In this document: positions 1 through 11,330 of the stretch, piece by piece
Numbering within the stretch: the stretch's first letter is position 1
Layout of the letters: each line of letters starts with the position of its first letter
Origin: Leishmania mexicana MHOM/GT/2001/U1103
Lineage: Eukaryota > Euglenozoa > Kinetoplastea > Trypanosomatida > Trypanosomatidae
Assembly (NCBI RefSeq): GCF_000234665.1
Contig: NC_018325.1
Location: forward strand, 142,001-206,000
DNA: 64,000 nucleotides
Direction: 5' to 3'
Position numbers and translations under genes: made by a program
Notes under the pieces: model-generated
The model's input: only the letters and a program-made list of their open reading frames with translations
What the model was told of the DNA's origin: nothing
Databases searched by the model: none

Positions 1-1
1 G

Positions 2-1185
2 CGTGAGATGGCCATGGCGGTGTGCGAGGTCGCCTTGCGTGGCAGCACGGCCGCGCCGGTGCTGCCGTCCGTTAGCAAGGCAGCAAGTAGCGGCGCCGGT
101 GGCGGTGGCTTGAAGCCAACGGTGGTGGTCACAGTGTCGCCGCCTTCGCCGCGTCTTATCACGGCTCTGGAGGACGTCGCACGCCTCTTCGAGCTGCTGG
201 ACCCGATACTTGTCGAGCAGCCCGATGCCCCATCTGACCCGCGGCTTATCTACAAGTACAACCCGGTCGTGGAGTTCGTCGACGAGCAGAACCTCGTCTC
301 CCGCGTGCTTCACCTCCTCGCCAACGACGACCCGGCCGTCTACGCAAAGATGTTGACCGGCGTACGTAAGGTTCTCCTGCAGGGGGGCGCGCGGCGCATC
401 CCGCTCACCTACCCGACCCTGATGACACTGCACCGGCGCGCAGCGCTGCTACTCTATGCCCAGTATCAGCGTCTCTCCTCCTCGAGCGCCAAGTCCGACG
501 AGGGCGAGAAGGACGGCGACGAGGCTGATACGGCGGCGGCGGGGGCGTCGCAGGCGATGAAGGCTATCCGCAAGTGTTTCAGTCATGTGCACTCGGGTGA
601 CAGCAAGGGCATCCTCGAAGTGTTCGCGGTTGAGGCACCCACGGAGGCACTCAAGGAGTACCTCTTCTGCTCCAACACGGCCGATGTATGCGGCCAATCA
701 AAGACCAGCTATGCGCTCTACGTCGAGGCGCTGACGCTGTACGAAGGTCACGTTGAGGAGAGTCACGAGCAGATCGACGCTCTTGTCGCCTGCGTGAATG
801 CTCTGTACCAGATGCGCAACATGCCGGAGGAGAACTACGAAGTGCTGGCGGCGAAGGTGTGCCAATACGCGTCAAAGATGCTCAAGAAGCACGACCAGAG
901 TTACCTCGTCGCCGTCTGCGCCGCGCTCTTCGCGAAGAAGCAGCTCTCGCGCGAGAACCAGGAGCGTGTGCAGGAGTGCCTGCGGCGGTCGTTGAAGCTG
1001 GCGGGGCAGGTTCTCGCCCTCGCGCAGCTGCAGCTGTACGTGCAGCTGCTGAACATATTTCTGCACTTCTTCACGTCCAAGAGCGGCTACTTGGTGTCCG
1101 TCGAACTCGTGAATGAGCTCATAGAGAAGATCTCCGAAGCGAGCGAGGTGCAGCGCAGTGAAGTCAGCGGTGACGGCAACAACAA

Positions 1186-1216
<31 letters not shown>

Positions 1217-1330
1217 AGCGATAACGCAGCCAACACGTTCGCCAAAATCCGCCTTGTCTATCGCAACATCACGAAGTACATCCGCTCTCGTCAGAGTGCC
1301 GAGGAGCGGTGGCGCGAAATCGACGTGTGA
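2..1330 (+). CDS. VPS35: VPS35 retromer subunit, C-terminal part (5' end cut by window edge)
   Basis: VPS35 is the large alpha-solenoid subunit of the retromer cargo-recognition complex (with VPS26 and VPS29), which retrieves receptors from endosomes to the Golgi. The frame is open to the left edge, so the gene starts upstream; 442 codons are visible. The visible part is helical, with the VPS35-like segments LYVEALTLYEGH, KMLKKHDQSYLV and LVYRNITKYI near the end. It would form the C-terminal solenoid that holds VPS29 in the family. Two low-complexity insertions stand out: a Ser/Glu/Asp stretch near visible residues 155-180, and a run of eight Asp near residue 400, both typical trypanosomatid expansions. 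The first in-window ATG (position 8) is internal rather than the true start. Family assignment is from recognised sequence similarity; confidence is high. Confidence 0.85.
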
Positions 1331-2322
1331 GCGGGGTGCGCGCTGTGTGCTTGTGAAAGAGAGGGAGGGAGGAGGATGGGCTAATGAATACCGAGCCTTT
1401 ATCGTGTGTCTTGTCTCTGCGTGTGTGCGTGCGTATGTGTGCGTGTGTGTGCGTGTGTGTGCGTGAGTGCGGCTCGGCTTTCGAGCCCGAGTCCCTTCCT
1501 CCCTTCGTGTGGAGTGATGTGCATGGCCGTAAAGGCCGAGCGGCACACACACACATACGCACACGCACGCACGCAGAGTATTGACGTGCTCTCTCTCCTT
1601 ACTTTGTCGTTTGGGGTGCTCTTGGTGTGCGTGTCGCCAGCACTCTCTGTAACAGATCTCTTTTCTTGCTTCCCCTCCGCGTGTGCGCGTGCGTCCGTGT
1701 GTGTGTGCCGCCATCGATGTCACCACACACACATACACACATGCCACCACCTCACCCCTTCCACGTTGTCCCGCCATCTTGCTAGTGAGAGGGGAGGGGG
1801 AGGCGCTACGTTCGCCTTGCTTGCTGTCTTGTCCTGTTGATTTGGTACGGAGACGCACCCTCGTACCTCTTCCCTGCACACTCCACCCACATGCACCTCG
1901 CAGACCCGTCCTGTGGTCACGTGTTTATCTGTACATGCGCGCGTGTGCGTGCGTGTGCCTCACTCCGCCCACCCACCCGCCCCTGCCTCGCCGTCGCCGT
2001 AGCCGCAGCCGCACACGGGCAAGACAAGACGAGAGAGAGGGAGGAGGGGAAGGGGTGGATCATGTGCGTCCTCACGACTCGCCTGCTTCCGCCCAGCAGA
2101 CCCTGCCCCCTTGGCATTGTTTGTGTCCTCTCATTCTCCCGCGCCTGTCAAGTCCCCTCCCCTCCCTCCCTGTCGTGGACATCCATAGACAACCACACAC
2201 ACGCACAACATACGCGCGCGCTGAGAACGGGACTTACGGCATTGTTCTCTGCTCCCTCATCTCGCTCTCGCCCACGCCGTACCATCACAGCCTCTGCCCC
2301 ACGCCCTGTGTGAGCGTAAACA
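1331..2322. other. Intergenic region with microsatellites and trans-splice signal
   Basis: No credible gene. It holds GT/CA-rich microsatellites (about 1421-1470, 1545-1565, 1690-1745) and C/T-rich stretches. A pyrimidine tract at about 2238-2280 followed by AG at 2289-2290, 33 nt before the next ATG, is a candidate spliced-leader acceptor (inferred). Confidence 0.5.
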
Positions 2323-3852
2323 ATGGACCAACTGACCGTCGACCTGAGCGCCTTGAGGGAGCTTGTGCTTCAGCACCAGCATCAGCAGCGTCTGGCGAAC
2401 GACACCCATGTGGGGGCGGACGCGGTGGCGGTGCCGTCCGCGCTGAGCGCGAGCACCAGCGCTGCCACTGCGGCGGCGACAACTGACAAGCTTCGACAGT
2501 TGCAGCGGGAGCTCGGCGCGCTGACGGAGCAGCTGCATGCGGAGAAGGCTGCATCGGCTCAGTTGCTCTTGCAGCAGCGCTGCGACGCGGCCTCGCGGCA
2601 AGAGCTACTTGATCAAGCAGAACGCGCGGATGAGAAAGTCGCAGACTTGACGTCGCAGCTAGCGGAGTGGAAGAGGCGGTGTCAGGCAGTCGAAGAGGCC
2701 CACGCGGGGTGCGCCGGTCAGTACGAGAGTGTGCGAGAGCAGGTGGAGTGCGTGCAACGACACGTGGCGGAGACGCAGGCGCAGCATGTGGTGCTCACCG
2801 CAAGAGCCACGGAAGCCCAGCTACTCGTGTCGAAACTGGGAGATGAGAAGGCTCAGCTGCAGGGCACATTGCGCTCCCGCGACGCCGCCCTGCTGCGGCT
2901 CTCTGGGGTCGAGCTGGACCGAGATGAGGCCCGCGCACGTGTGCAAGCCTTCGAGGCGCAGCACGCAGAGTGGGTGGCTGAGGTGTGCGCGTATCAGCGC
3001 TACTTCGACTCCGCGCGTGAAGAGTACGCACGCGGCCTGCGCCACGTCACCGCAATGCATCAGGAGCACGAGGCGCTGAGGGAGGCACTGGCACAGAGCG
3101 AGGCGCGATGTGTGCAATGGGAGAAGCTGTTTACGGACCTCCGCGTTGGTGCCTGCGCCGGGTTCGCGACTACGCGAGCGGACGCAGCGACGGAGGAGGC
3201 AGCGGCAGACGTCTCCGGAGCGAGCAGTGCTGTCATCACCGTTGGTGCCGTAGAGGATGGCAGCCCCTCCAGCGGCAGCTGCTGCGACGCGAGCGACTGT
3301 TCCGACCATCCCACCGCCCCCTTCAGCGCCGCCTTCGTCTCGCTTCTCGAAGCGAAGGTGGCGGATCTTGCGCTGCGTCTCTGCGACGCCCAGGCCCGCG
3401 CCGACGCGGCGGAGCGCACCGCGGAGGACTTATCTCGCTTGGCCCTGGCGGACTCTACACTGCTGATGCACCTCAAGTCCGTAGTTTGTGCTCTCCGTCC
3501 ACAGGTCGATGGCGTGGCGGACCACAACGCACAGCTTCAGGCACGTCTGCTTGCCGCTGAGTCCTTCACCGACGCGTTGATGCAGCACGTGGTGCGGCTC
3601 GGGGAAGCGTTTGCCGACGAAGCGAGTCAGCGATGTTGGCTGACGGCCGCGAGCGCACGCGACAGCGTCGGTGCAAAAGCCTCCACGGCAGCGTCATCCG
3701 CCAGCGTTGCCGGAAGTGGCGGAAGTGTGGACGTGGTAAGCGGCGGCGGTCATCGTGGCAGCGAGGCTACCCTTCCACCAGCAACGCCTCCCTCTGCCCT
3801 GACACAGAGTCAGCGGCACCGACTGCGCACAAGAGTTCTGGGCCGGCGGTGA
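2323..3852 (+). CDS. Coiled-coil protein, conserved hypothetical
   Basis: 509 residues, function not recognised. Heptad-like, Gln/Glu/Ala/Leu-rich coiled coil covers roughly residues 55-280 (for example LRQLQRELGALTEQL near residue 60) and again about 340-430. Between them lies a Ser/Gly/Asp/Cys-rich, probably disordered linker. The last 60 residues are Ser/Gly/Ala-rich and end in a basic tail (RTRVLGRR). No signal peptide, membrane segment or catalytic motif is visible. The ATG at 2323 follows a pyrimidine tract and AG at 2289-2290 and is the first ATG of the frame. A cytoskeletal or flagellar structural role would be in keeping with such proteins in trypanosomatids, but nothing in the sequence proves it. 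Confidence 0.7.
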   Translation: MDQLTVDLSALRELVLQHQHQQRLANDTHVGADAVAVPSALSASTSAATAAATTDKLRQLQRELGALTEQLHAEKAASAQLLLQQRCDAASRQELLDQAERADEKVADLTSQLAEWKRRCQAVEEAHAGCAGQYESVREQVECVQRHVAETQAQHVVLTARATEAQLLVSKLGDEKAQLQGTLRSRDAALLRLSGVELDRDEARARVQAFEAQHAEWVAEVCAYQRYFDSAREEYARGLRHVTAMHQEHEALREALAQSEARCVQWEKLFTDLRVGACAGFATTRADAATEEAAADVSGASSAVITVGAVEDGSPSSGSCCDASDCSDHPTAPFSAAFVSLLEAKVADLALRLCDAQARADAAERTAEDLSRLALADSTLLMHLKSVVCALRPQVDGVADHNAQLQARLLAAESFTDALMQHVVRLGEAFADEASQRCWLTAASARDSVGAKASTAASSASVAGSGGSVDVVSGGGHRGSEATLPPATPPSALTQSQRHRLRTRVLGRR

Positions 3853-5328
3853 TCGCGAGCATGGCGCACACGGCCAGGAAAACAAAGCTTCCATGCACTG
3901 CTGCCTCTTCGCTGCTATGCCGCCTCAGTCGTGAGCAGCTCAGACGCACACAGAGAGATGTCGGTGTGTGTGGTGGTGTGGCGTGTATGTCGCTGTGAGC
4001 ACACGGGTTGTGGTCGCTGCTTCTCTGCTGCTGCTGCTGCCTATTCCTCATGCAGAAGACCGACGCACGTGTGTCCACTCATCGCATGGATGAAGAGAGC
4101 GAGTGCGAGGTGCCGATGCGGACATGCTCTCGTAGAGCATACAGTCTGGACACGCTTGCATCGCGTGCGGTGGGGTCGAACAGAAGACGAGCCACAGCAC
4201 GGGCGGGTGCGTGAGAGAGCAACACGGACGAGGCGGAGGAGAGTCGCAGCGGGAAGGGAAGAAGCGCCTCCCACTCGCGCCCCGCGCCCGGCCACCGTCC
4301 TGGTGGGCTCGTGTTGCTCTCTGTGCAGCCTTCCCGATTCCCCCTTCTCTGCTTGAACCCTCTCATCTCGTTGGACTCCACCGTAACCACGCCGTCCATC
4401 CTCCACCGCACGCGCGCGCACTCTGTGGTACGTCGTTGCCGCCGCTGCACGAGGAGGAAGCACAAGGAACAGAAAAGCAAGGAAACATCGCCGTCCCCCG
4501 CAACAGCAGCAGCATCAAGTGGAGCCGCCTGTCTGTCTGAGCCGGAGAAGGTAGGGATACACATGCGTGCGAGCGTGCATCGACTACCGGCATGAGGCTC
4601 TGCACTCACACGCACACATGAACACTTTCAAGTCCCATCAGGGAACTTATAAAACAACTCTTTCACTCCTCTCCTCTCCTCGATCTCTCTCTCTCTCTCC
4701 TTGGGTGTGTGCGTGCGTGGGTGCACACCACCAATCACTGTGTTGTCATGAGAGCTCCTCCTCTTGCGTATTAGTAACTACATACGTGCGTCGAATCCTG
4801 TTCCACCGCAGCAGCCGCTGCCGCCGCTGCCGTCCCTCTCTCTCATAGGTACCTAACTTCTCTTCTTTTATCTTACTTTACTATTTCGAGCTGCGTGTGC
4901 GCGTGTGCAGTCACTTACCTGCGAAGTGACTCGGCTGCCTGAGCCGTCCCGCCGCCACCGCCGCCACCGCCACCGCCATCGCTCGTCCCTCTTCTCTCCC
5001 CAACACGCTCCCTACGTTGAGGGGGGGACTCAGTGGACCGACAGAGCGAGCGAGGCAGTGAGAGCCACACAAGACGCACACACGCACACACAGAGCGTGC
5101 GCGTGGTGTCACACGCATCATAAAAATTTTGATTGCCACTACTGCTGTTTTGGGTGCTGGTTTCTGCACGAGGGAACATCACCAGTGACGTCCTAAGAAG
5201 TTGTCGCGCGCCCGCTCGCACAGCTATCAAACCCCCTCCTCCCTCCCCTCACGCTCAGGATCTAGCGTCCATCTCTGCTTGTCCTCGGCTTGCCTCGTCT
5301 GTGCGTGCGTGTGTATGTAAGGGCAAAG
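3853..5328. other. Intergenic region, 1.5 kb
   Basis: No convincing gene; the open frames here are short, His/Arg/Ser-rich and overlap one another in several frames. A CT-repeat tract lies near 4656-4700, a CCG/CCA triplet run near 4950-4980, and a pyrimidine tract at 5230-5250 followed by AG at 5257-5258, a plausible splice acceptor about 70 nt before the DnaJ ATG. Confidence 0.5.
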
Positions 5329-6681
5329 ATGGTGCGCGAAACGGAGCTGTACGAGGTGCTGAACGTGTCGGTTGAGGCCGACGAGCACGAGATAAAGCGG
5401 TCCTATCGCCGGCTGGCCCTTAAGTACCATCCCGACAAGAACACCGGCGATGAGGCCGCGGCGGACATGTTCAAGAAGGTGAGCAACGCCTACGAGGTGC
5501 TCAGCGACCCCGAGAAGCGGCAGGTGTACGACAAGTACGGCAAGGAAGGACTAGAAAGGGGGATGGGCGAGGGTGGCGGCTTCCATGATGCGACGGACAT
5601 CTTCTCCATGTTCTTCGGCGGAGGCGCGCGGGAGCGCGGGGAGCCAAAGCCGAAGGACATCGTCCACGAGCTCGAGGTGAAACTGGATGACCTGTACAAC
5701 GGCGCCACGAAGAAAGTGATGATCTCGCGTAACCGCTTCTGCGGTACCTGCGAGGGCAGCGGACTGAAGCCCGGCGGCAAGCGCACCACCTGCGCCCAGT
5801 GCCGCGGTCGCGGTGTGCTGCTGCGCACCCAGCAGGTCTTCCCCGGGTTCCATCATCAGGTGCAGATGCACTGCCCTGCCTGTGGTGGCGAGGGCGAAAT
5901 CGTCGCGGCCTCTGACCTCTGCACCGGCTGCCGCGGCAAGCGCGCAGTACGCGAGAAGAGTGTGCTGGAGGTGCACATTGACCGTGGCGCCTCCAAGTCG
6001 GACCATTTTACCTTCACCGGCGAGGGCAATCAGGAGCCCGGGATCCGCCTGTCTGGCGACGTGCTTGTCTTCTTGAGGGTGCGCCCGCATCCCGTCTTCC
6101 ACCGCATAAACGACCATCTCATGATGCGCTCCTCCATTACCCTGCAGGAGGCACTATGCGGGTTCGAGGTGCCTATCGAGCATCTCGACGGTCGCCAGCT
6201 TGTCATCAAGACGTCGCCCGGGCAGGTGGTGCACAGCGAGAGTGCCTGGAGCGTGTACAATGAAGGCATGCCGGTAAAGGGCACTGGTGGTCTGCAGAAG
6301 GGCAGACTGTTCATCTACTTCGATGTCGAGTGGCCAGAGACGCTGCCGAAGGAACAGATCGGCAAGATCGTGACTGCCTTGAACGTGCCGGAGAAGCCCG
6401 GCAAGCTGGGCGGGCATGTGGTGGAACTGACTGAGTACAAGGCCGCCGGCAAGTTCAAGGGCGGCAAGAATGGGAAGCGCGGTGGTGCAACGGGGTCGCG
6501 GTCTGCCGGCGCCGGCCGTGGGCGTGGGGCGGCACGGGGCAGCCAGGTGTACGCCGAGGAGGACGAATTCGAGGATGTCACGGACGACGATGACAACGAG
6601 CAGCAGCAGCAGCAGTACTTTCGCGCAGGCCCTCAAGGCTTCAACGGCAACACGCAGACCGTAGAGTGCGCACAGCAGTAG
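5329..6681 (+). CDS. Type I (class A) DnaJ/Hsp40 co-chaperone with C-terminal CaaX box
   Basis: Co-chaperone that stimulates Hsp70 ATPase and delivers unfolded clients. 450 residues from the ATG at 5329; an upstream in-frame ATG at 5290 would add 13 residues (MPRLCVRVYVRAK) that look like translated leader. The J domain covers about residues 4-68 with HPD at 34-36, followed by a Gly/Phe-rich linker. Four zinc-binding repeats follow: CGTCEGSG near 138, CAQCRGRG near 155, CPACGGEG near 182 and CTGCRGKR near 198, the last lacking the final Gly as in Ydj1. The C-terminal substrate-binding domains come next, then a Gly/Arg/Lys-rich stretch and an acidic, Gln-rich tail. The protein ends CAQQ, a CaaX motif favouring farnesylation and comparable to the CASQ end of yeast Ydj1, which suggests partial ER or membrane association. 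Architecture is clear; prenylation is inferred. Confidence 0.93.
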   Translation: MVRETELYEVLNVSVEADEHEIKRSYRRLALKYHPDKNTGDEAAADMFKKVSNAYEVLSDPEKRQVYDKYGKEGLERGMGEGGGFHDATDIFSMFFGGGARERGEPKPKDIVHELEVKLDDLYNGATKKVMISRNRFCGTCEGSGLKPGGKRTTCAQCRGRGVLLRTQQVFPGFHHQVQMHCPACGGEGEIVAASDLCTGCRGKRAVREKSVLEVHIDRGASKSDHFTFTGEGNQEPGIRLSGDVLVFLRVRPHPVFHRINDHLMMRSSITLQEALCGFEVPIEHLDGRQLVIKTSPGQVVHSESAWSVYNEGMPVKGTGGLQKGRLFIYFDVEWPETLPKEQIGKIVTALNVPEKPGKLGGHVVELTEYKAAGKFKGGKNGKRGGATGSRSAGAGRGRGAARGSQVYAEEDEFEDVTDDDDNEQQQQQYFRAGPQGFNGNTQTVECAQQ

Positions 6682-7938
6682 TAGAGAGCAGATGACCGCA
6701 AGCTCGAGGGTCAAGGTGCGCATGCGCATGTGTGTGCGTGTGCGAATAAACTCAGACGTGACGTGGTCCTGTGCTCTGTCATGGACTCGCTCTCCTCTAC
6801 GCACCCCCCCCCACCCACACACCCCTCCTCCCGATATACACACACAAACCGCGGCGTCACGGGGGGGGGGGCCTTCCTCCCCCCTGCTCCACACTCTGTC
6901 CATTCCCTGTTATCAATACTGTGTGCGTGTGCGTGCGTTGTTCGGTTATCCATGCTCTCTATGTCTCTCTCTCGCCTTCTTCTCTTCGCCATAATGTCCC
7001 CTCCATAACAAAACCGCCCGAAGACAACCGCCTCAGTGCCGATTGGCGTGCAGGCGTGCAGGATGGCAAAAGGCAAAGCTGCCTCGGCACTCCCCCACAC
7101 CCTCATCCTTCTGCAGCCGCACACACCCACACCCACATCCGCCTACGAACTCGTGGCGCACGCGTGTGGGTCTCAGGGAGGACGAGAGTGCCGATGCCGA
7201 TAGTCGTGCGAGAAGGGAGCGATGGTTGGGGGGAGGGCGCTACCTCCTCAGCCTCTCACTCTCCCCTCTCGCTGCTTCTCGTCCACGACGTGTGTCGTGG
7301 CCGATACAATTCACGCGTGTCAGCAAGAAGTCATCCATCTGAGCCTAACGCTCACAGCTTCTTCTGCCTGCTCTGTTCTCCCCTCCTCTACTGTCTCTAC
7401 CGCACCCATCCTACGCGTTGCCTGTGAGGACGTGTGTTAGCCGCGCACACCCCTCACACATGTGCGCCCCATCTCATCTTTCGACCTCCCCCTTCGTCAG
7501 CGCCCCTCCCCCCTCTCTTCTCCTCTCCTCCCCGTCGTCAGAGACAAGGTGTGTGCAGGCGGGGCGTGGTTTGCTGCACGTGGGCTGCATCATCGCTCAC
7601 AAGCAGCCCCACACGCACACGTACACACTCAAGCAGGGTTGGGGAAAGGGGGCTCGAGTGTATCGTCCTTGTCGCCGTCGTGGTGGTGCCACTGTCGAAC
7701 GCACTCGCCGCATCTTTAGGTGCGTGCGTGCGTGTGTCGGTGCAGGAGGAGGAGGAGGAGGAAGAGGAAGGAGGGCATAGCTCTCTCGTTATACTTGACG
7801 TATTCGATATCGCCCGAGACTGTCATCTGTACACAGCGTCCACCACGCCATTCGTGAGGGTCTCTTGCACATTTCTCTTCTCTGTCCTCTCCTCCTATCA
7901 CGTCACGTACGCCGTCGCACCACACACGCCCACACGAC
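6682..7938. other. Intergenic region, 1.26 kb
   Basis: No gene seen. It contains an 11-base G run at 6861-6871, CA/GT repeats, C/T-rich tracts at 7497-7533 (AG at 7540-7541) and 7866-7900, and a GGA-rich purine run near 7745-7772. Long frames here are low-complexity Pro/Ser/His translations of pyrimidine-rich DNA. Confidence 0.5.
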
Positions 7939-8583
7939 ATGGCTTCGATGCTGACGAGACAGGCGCTGTGGGTGCCAGTGGTGAAGCACAACCCGGCGTT
8001 TGTCGAGAACGTGCACAAGCTGCTCCAAGCGAGCCCCATCGCCTCTCTTACCGCCGCCGCCATCAGGCTAAAGCTGGAGGAGGTGCAAGTCGCGCTGGAG
8101 CCAGACGCGTGGCACCCTGACAAGATGATCGCGTCCATGATGGCATTCCCAGTACAGATCTCGGCTGCTGCGTGTGACTACATGCTCGAGCAGCAGCAGC
8201 GACAGCAGCCGAAACCGCGAGAGCTTGCTTTCGGGTTCGCGATTTCCATCTGTGACTCGTGCAACACGCTTCATGTGATGGAGCGGCTTCTGCCAGCGTC
8301 CAACCGGCACGTGTCTGTCAACATGCAGACCCACTGCATGCGCAACCTCCGGGAAGAGGAGAAGGTGGTGGTGGTGAGCACCATCGACAAGATGGGCAAG
8401 CGGCTCGTGTACTGCAAGACGGACTATTTCGTTGAGGCGACGGCGCCAGTGCCAGAGGAGGTGGTGCAGCGCGAGAGGAGCGTCAAGACGCTGGCAGAGT
8501 TGCGTGCAGCGCTGATGCACTACGAGAAGGCGGTGTCGGGGGCACATGTCAAGTCCATTATCTCAGCGAGCAAGCCCGGATAA
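7939..8583 (+). CDS. Hot-dog fold thioesterase family protein (PaaI/ACOT13-like)
   Basis: 214 residues. The C-terminal half reads as a hot-dog thioesterase domain: a helix-strand region around residues 95-120 (FAISICDSCNTLHVMERLL), then SVNMQTHCMRN and the strands KVVVVSTIDKMGKRLVYCKTD. These match the order seen in PaaI/ACOT13-type acyl-CoA thioesterases, which hydrolyse acyl-CoA to free acid and CoA. The N-terminal 80 residues form a helical extension (KHNPAFVENVHKLLQ) that may aid oligomerisation or targeting. No membrane segment is visible. The ATG at 7939 is the natural start; a frame that overlaps the 5' part of this gene is low-complexity and rejected. Catalytic residues vary in this family, so activity is inferred only. 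Confidence 0.75.
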   Translation: MASMLTRQALWVPVVKHNPAFVENVHKLLQASPIASLTAAAIRLKLEEVQVALEPDAWHPDKMIASMMAFPVQISAAACDYMLEQQQRQQPKPRELAFGFAISICDSCNTLHVMERLLPASNRHVSVNMQTHCMRNLREEEKVVVVSTIDKMGKRLVYCKTDYFVEATAPVPEEVVQRERSVKTLAELRAALMHYEKAVSGAHVKSIISASKPG

Positions 8584-9558
8584 CGTGGGCGGCGTCTCCG
8601 TCGCTCACCGATACATCTCCTCCTCTCTTCCGGGCGATGCACGCACACGCGCACCTGCACAGAATCGGTCGGTGGGTTGATTGGTCGAGGCAGGATGGCT
8701 AGTATTCGCTCCATCCCGTGCTGGATGAAGGCGCACGATTTCGTGAGTGCGGCGTTTCCTTAGCGTGTGCTACATCATCTTCGTGGACAAGCGCGATCAG
8801 TAGGGGGTGGGCCTTCCACACGCTTAGTGACCACCCTGTTCACGTTGTGCCCCGAGGCCGACGTCGTTAACCCGGCGCCGCTGTGCATAGCGAAGGATGC
8901 CACGGCGGTGCTGATGGGCCGGATAGCCTCTTCCTCTGCAGTGTGGCCGCACCTATCTTTCCATACCGCGCATCGTGTACACGAGCGTCGACGACGTCGA
9001 GCCGCCGCTGCTACCAGCCATGTAAAGTCCAGCGTTCCGACGAGAACACCACATAACGCGCGGACAGAGGGACAGAGGTAAATCACAGGCGCATACGTGC
9101 GGTGAGAGGGTTTGGCCTGTGTCGTCCACCATTCGCGCGCTCCCGTGCAGCCTCCCTCGCGACACACACACACACAGGGAGAGAGGCGGGTGCGAGGGCC
9201 TTCCTCCCCCCGCGCCTCCTGTCCGCCCTCCGTCACTCCTGACTCCTGCACAGTCGCGCGGAGCATTTTGGGGGTGGATGCGGGGATGGTGGATGGGACG
9301 CCTCGCTGCCGCCATTGCACGGCGCTTCCTCCCCCGTCTATGATGGCCTTTCTTTTCGAGCAACCTTCGCCCTCACTGTTCCCCATCATTTTTCCATCCT
9401 CAGCTGACCACCTCACACACGCCGCCCTCCGTCTCTCGCTGTCTGCGTGGAGGGAGAGCGAGACCTCCTACGGGACACCACAAGGCCGAGTTACCGCCGC
9501 AGCCCTCCGCGGCATCCGCTTGTCTTCCCCCCTCGACATAGACGTCACCATCATCACC
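8584..9558. other. Intergenic region, ~1 kb
   Basis: No gene supported on either strand. A strong pyrimidine tract at about 9345-9400 followed by AG at 9402-9403 lies 156 nt before the next ATG and is a good candidate spliced-leader acceptor. It also argues against using the in-frame ATG at 9112, which lies upstream of it. Confidence 0.5.
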
Positions 9559-11242
9559 ATGGCGAAGAAGAGAAATGTACGCAACGCATCTGTCTCCGCT
9601 GCCACCACGGACGGTGGCGCCGCCCCTGCCGACGGTCGCCTCCGGCCTGTCTTCGCCGCATCGTCGCGCACCGCCACAGCGGAGGAGGCGCTGCATGCTG
9701 CACTGGAACAGCTCGACTCCATCGCGCAGGAGGCGCACGTGTACACGCAGCAGCAGAAGGCGGCCGCACTGAACAGCGCTGCGGCGGAGGCGACGTCACC
9801 GCCTTTCAAGCGCGTGCGCGACGACCCGGCGGGCGGCACGGCGCGCCTGACCGCCTCCACTGCAGCCAAGGGCAGTCGCCTTGACGTCTTCGCCGCCATG
9901 TCCGCCTTGCAATACCAAGCCCTCTGTGCAGCGGTGGCGGCCTACGGGCTGCAACTCCTGCCGTCACTGGAAGAGATTCTCAAGCGGGTGGCGCTGGCCG
10001 TGCTGACGCCGTGGCTATCCACCCCAGAGGCGTGGGAAACACTGGCGATGCTGTGCACCACGTACCGCGCCGGCGCCGCCCACGCCTTGACTGAGCTCCT
10101 GGAGAGCCTCCTGCGGGAGCCTGGGGTGCTCCTGCTGGATGCGCCACAGCTCGTGCCGGCGTGGTACGCAGAGGCTGTTGTGCACGTCCTGCCTTCGGCG
10201 ATGGCGTCGAACGCGGCCACCGCAGCCCTGGGCGGCTTGCTGACACTCGCCGAGGACCAGCAGCTGCGAGAAGAGTCGGCCGAGTCTGTCCAGCAGGCAA
10301 TGCCCATCCATACTGAAAGGACGGCTCGGAAGCTGCGTGCGCTAGTGGACATGCTCTACGCGGCTGGCGGGTATGTGCCGACGGCTACCTTGCAGCAGAT
10401 GGCGCTTCGGCACGCGATGGAGGTGGTGGAGGGCGGCGTACTGCCCTGCTACCTCAGTGAGCAGGAGTACAGCGAGGCCTTCAACACAGTCTCCACGTTT
10501 CCGGGGACGGCGGCGGCGGCTTCGTCGTCGTCCTTTGTAGGCGCTGGAGCGACGGCGGGGGATTCGACCGGCGCGGCGGTGCTGCGCTGGAGTGTGCCGG
10601 CAGCCTGGCATGCAGTTAGTCTGCAGTTGCTCGAAGCTTTTCTTTTCACGTGCCGTCCCGGACTCCCGGCGCAGCTGCTGGTGACGACGACGCGCGCCAT
10701 CAACGTCCTCGCCGCGCGCCTGCATCGCGGAGTACCGCTGCTGAGCACATTGCAGGATCCGAATTCGACGGCCGATCCCAGCCAAGATGGGGGCAAGAAG
10801 ACCATGTCGGTGGCGTTGCCGCTCCTTCCCGTGACGGCCGCGGTCGGGGCTGCGGTGGTGCGCCTCGGTCACGTTCTGCAACTTCTCCGTCATCCCGTCG
10901 TCCTGCCGCCGCTCCAGCCGGCGCAGTTGGTGGTAGAGAAGGCGAAGCGGCGCACATTTATGTTGACAGAGCCCCCTGCAGCGACGGTGGCTGCACCGAG
11001 TGCGCGCGTGACGACGCCGCCGCCGCAACAGCAGCAGCTGCGGCCTGTCGCGCCGACCGTTGCAGCACCCGCCGTAGTACCTGCACCAGCTGCATCTTTG
11101 CCTCGCACGTCAGCGCCAAAGCCCACACCGCCGGTGGAGGTTCGACCAGCGCCGCAGCCTGTAAAGCCGGCGCCACCCCCGCAACCGCCCGCCGTTGTGG
11201 ACAGCACCGACGACGACATCCCTGACATCGTGATGGACGACT
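9559..11242 (+). CDS. Conserved hypothetical protein, probably nuclear, with Pro/Ala-rich tail
   Basis: 561 residues from the ATG at 9559; the stop codon ends at about 11244. The open frame continues 149 codons upstream, but that part is leader-like and lies before a probable splice acceptor. The N-terminus is basic (AKKRNVRN, possible nuclear signal). Residues about 110-430 are helical and Leu/Ala-rich, suggesting an alpha-solenoid (for example LLPSLEEILKRVALAVLTPWL). Residues 470-545 are Pro/Ala/Val-rich and likely disordered. The protein ends in an acidic motif, DDDIPDIVMDD. A helical repeat followed by a Pro-rich region and acidic IP-D-I tail loosely recalls Rix1/PELP1 ribosome-biogenesis proteins, but the resemblance is weak and is only a hypothesis. 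Function unknown. Confidence 0.7.
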
Positions 11243-11244
11243 AA

Positions 11245-11295
11245 GTCGGGGCGGGCCTGTCGCCGACCAGAGAAGCCGGCAGGCAGAGAGCCGTC

Positions 11296-11330
<35 letters not shown>

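Noticed and set aside
872..1879. 335-codon minus-strand frame antisense to VPS35
   Set aside because: Antisense to a recognised gene and extends into a His/Thr/Arg microsatellite translation.
7434..8120. 228-codon frame overlapping the thioesterase start
   Set aside because: Ser/Pro/His low-complexity leader, different frame from the recognisable hot-dog domain.
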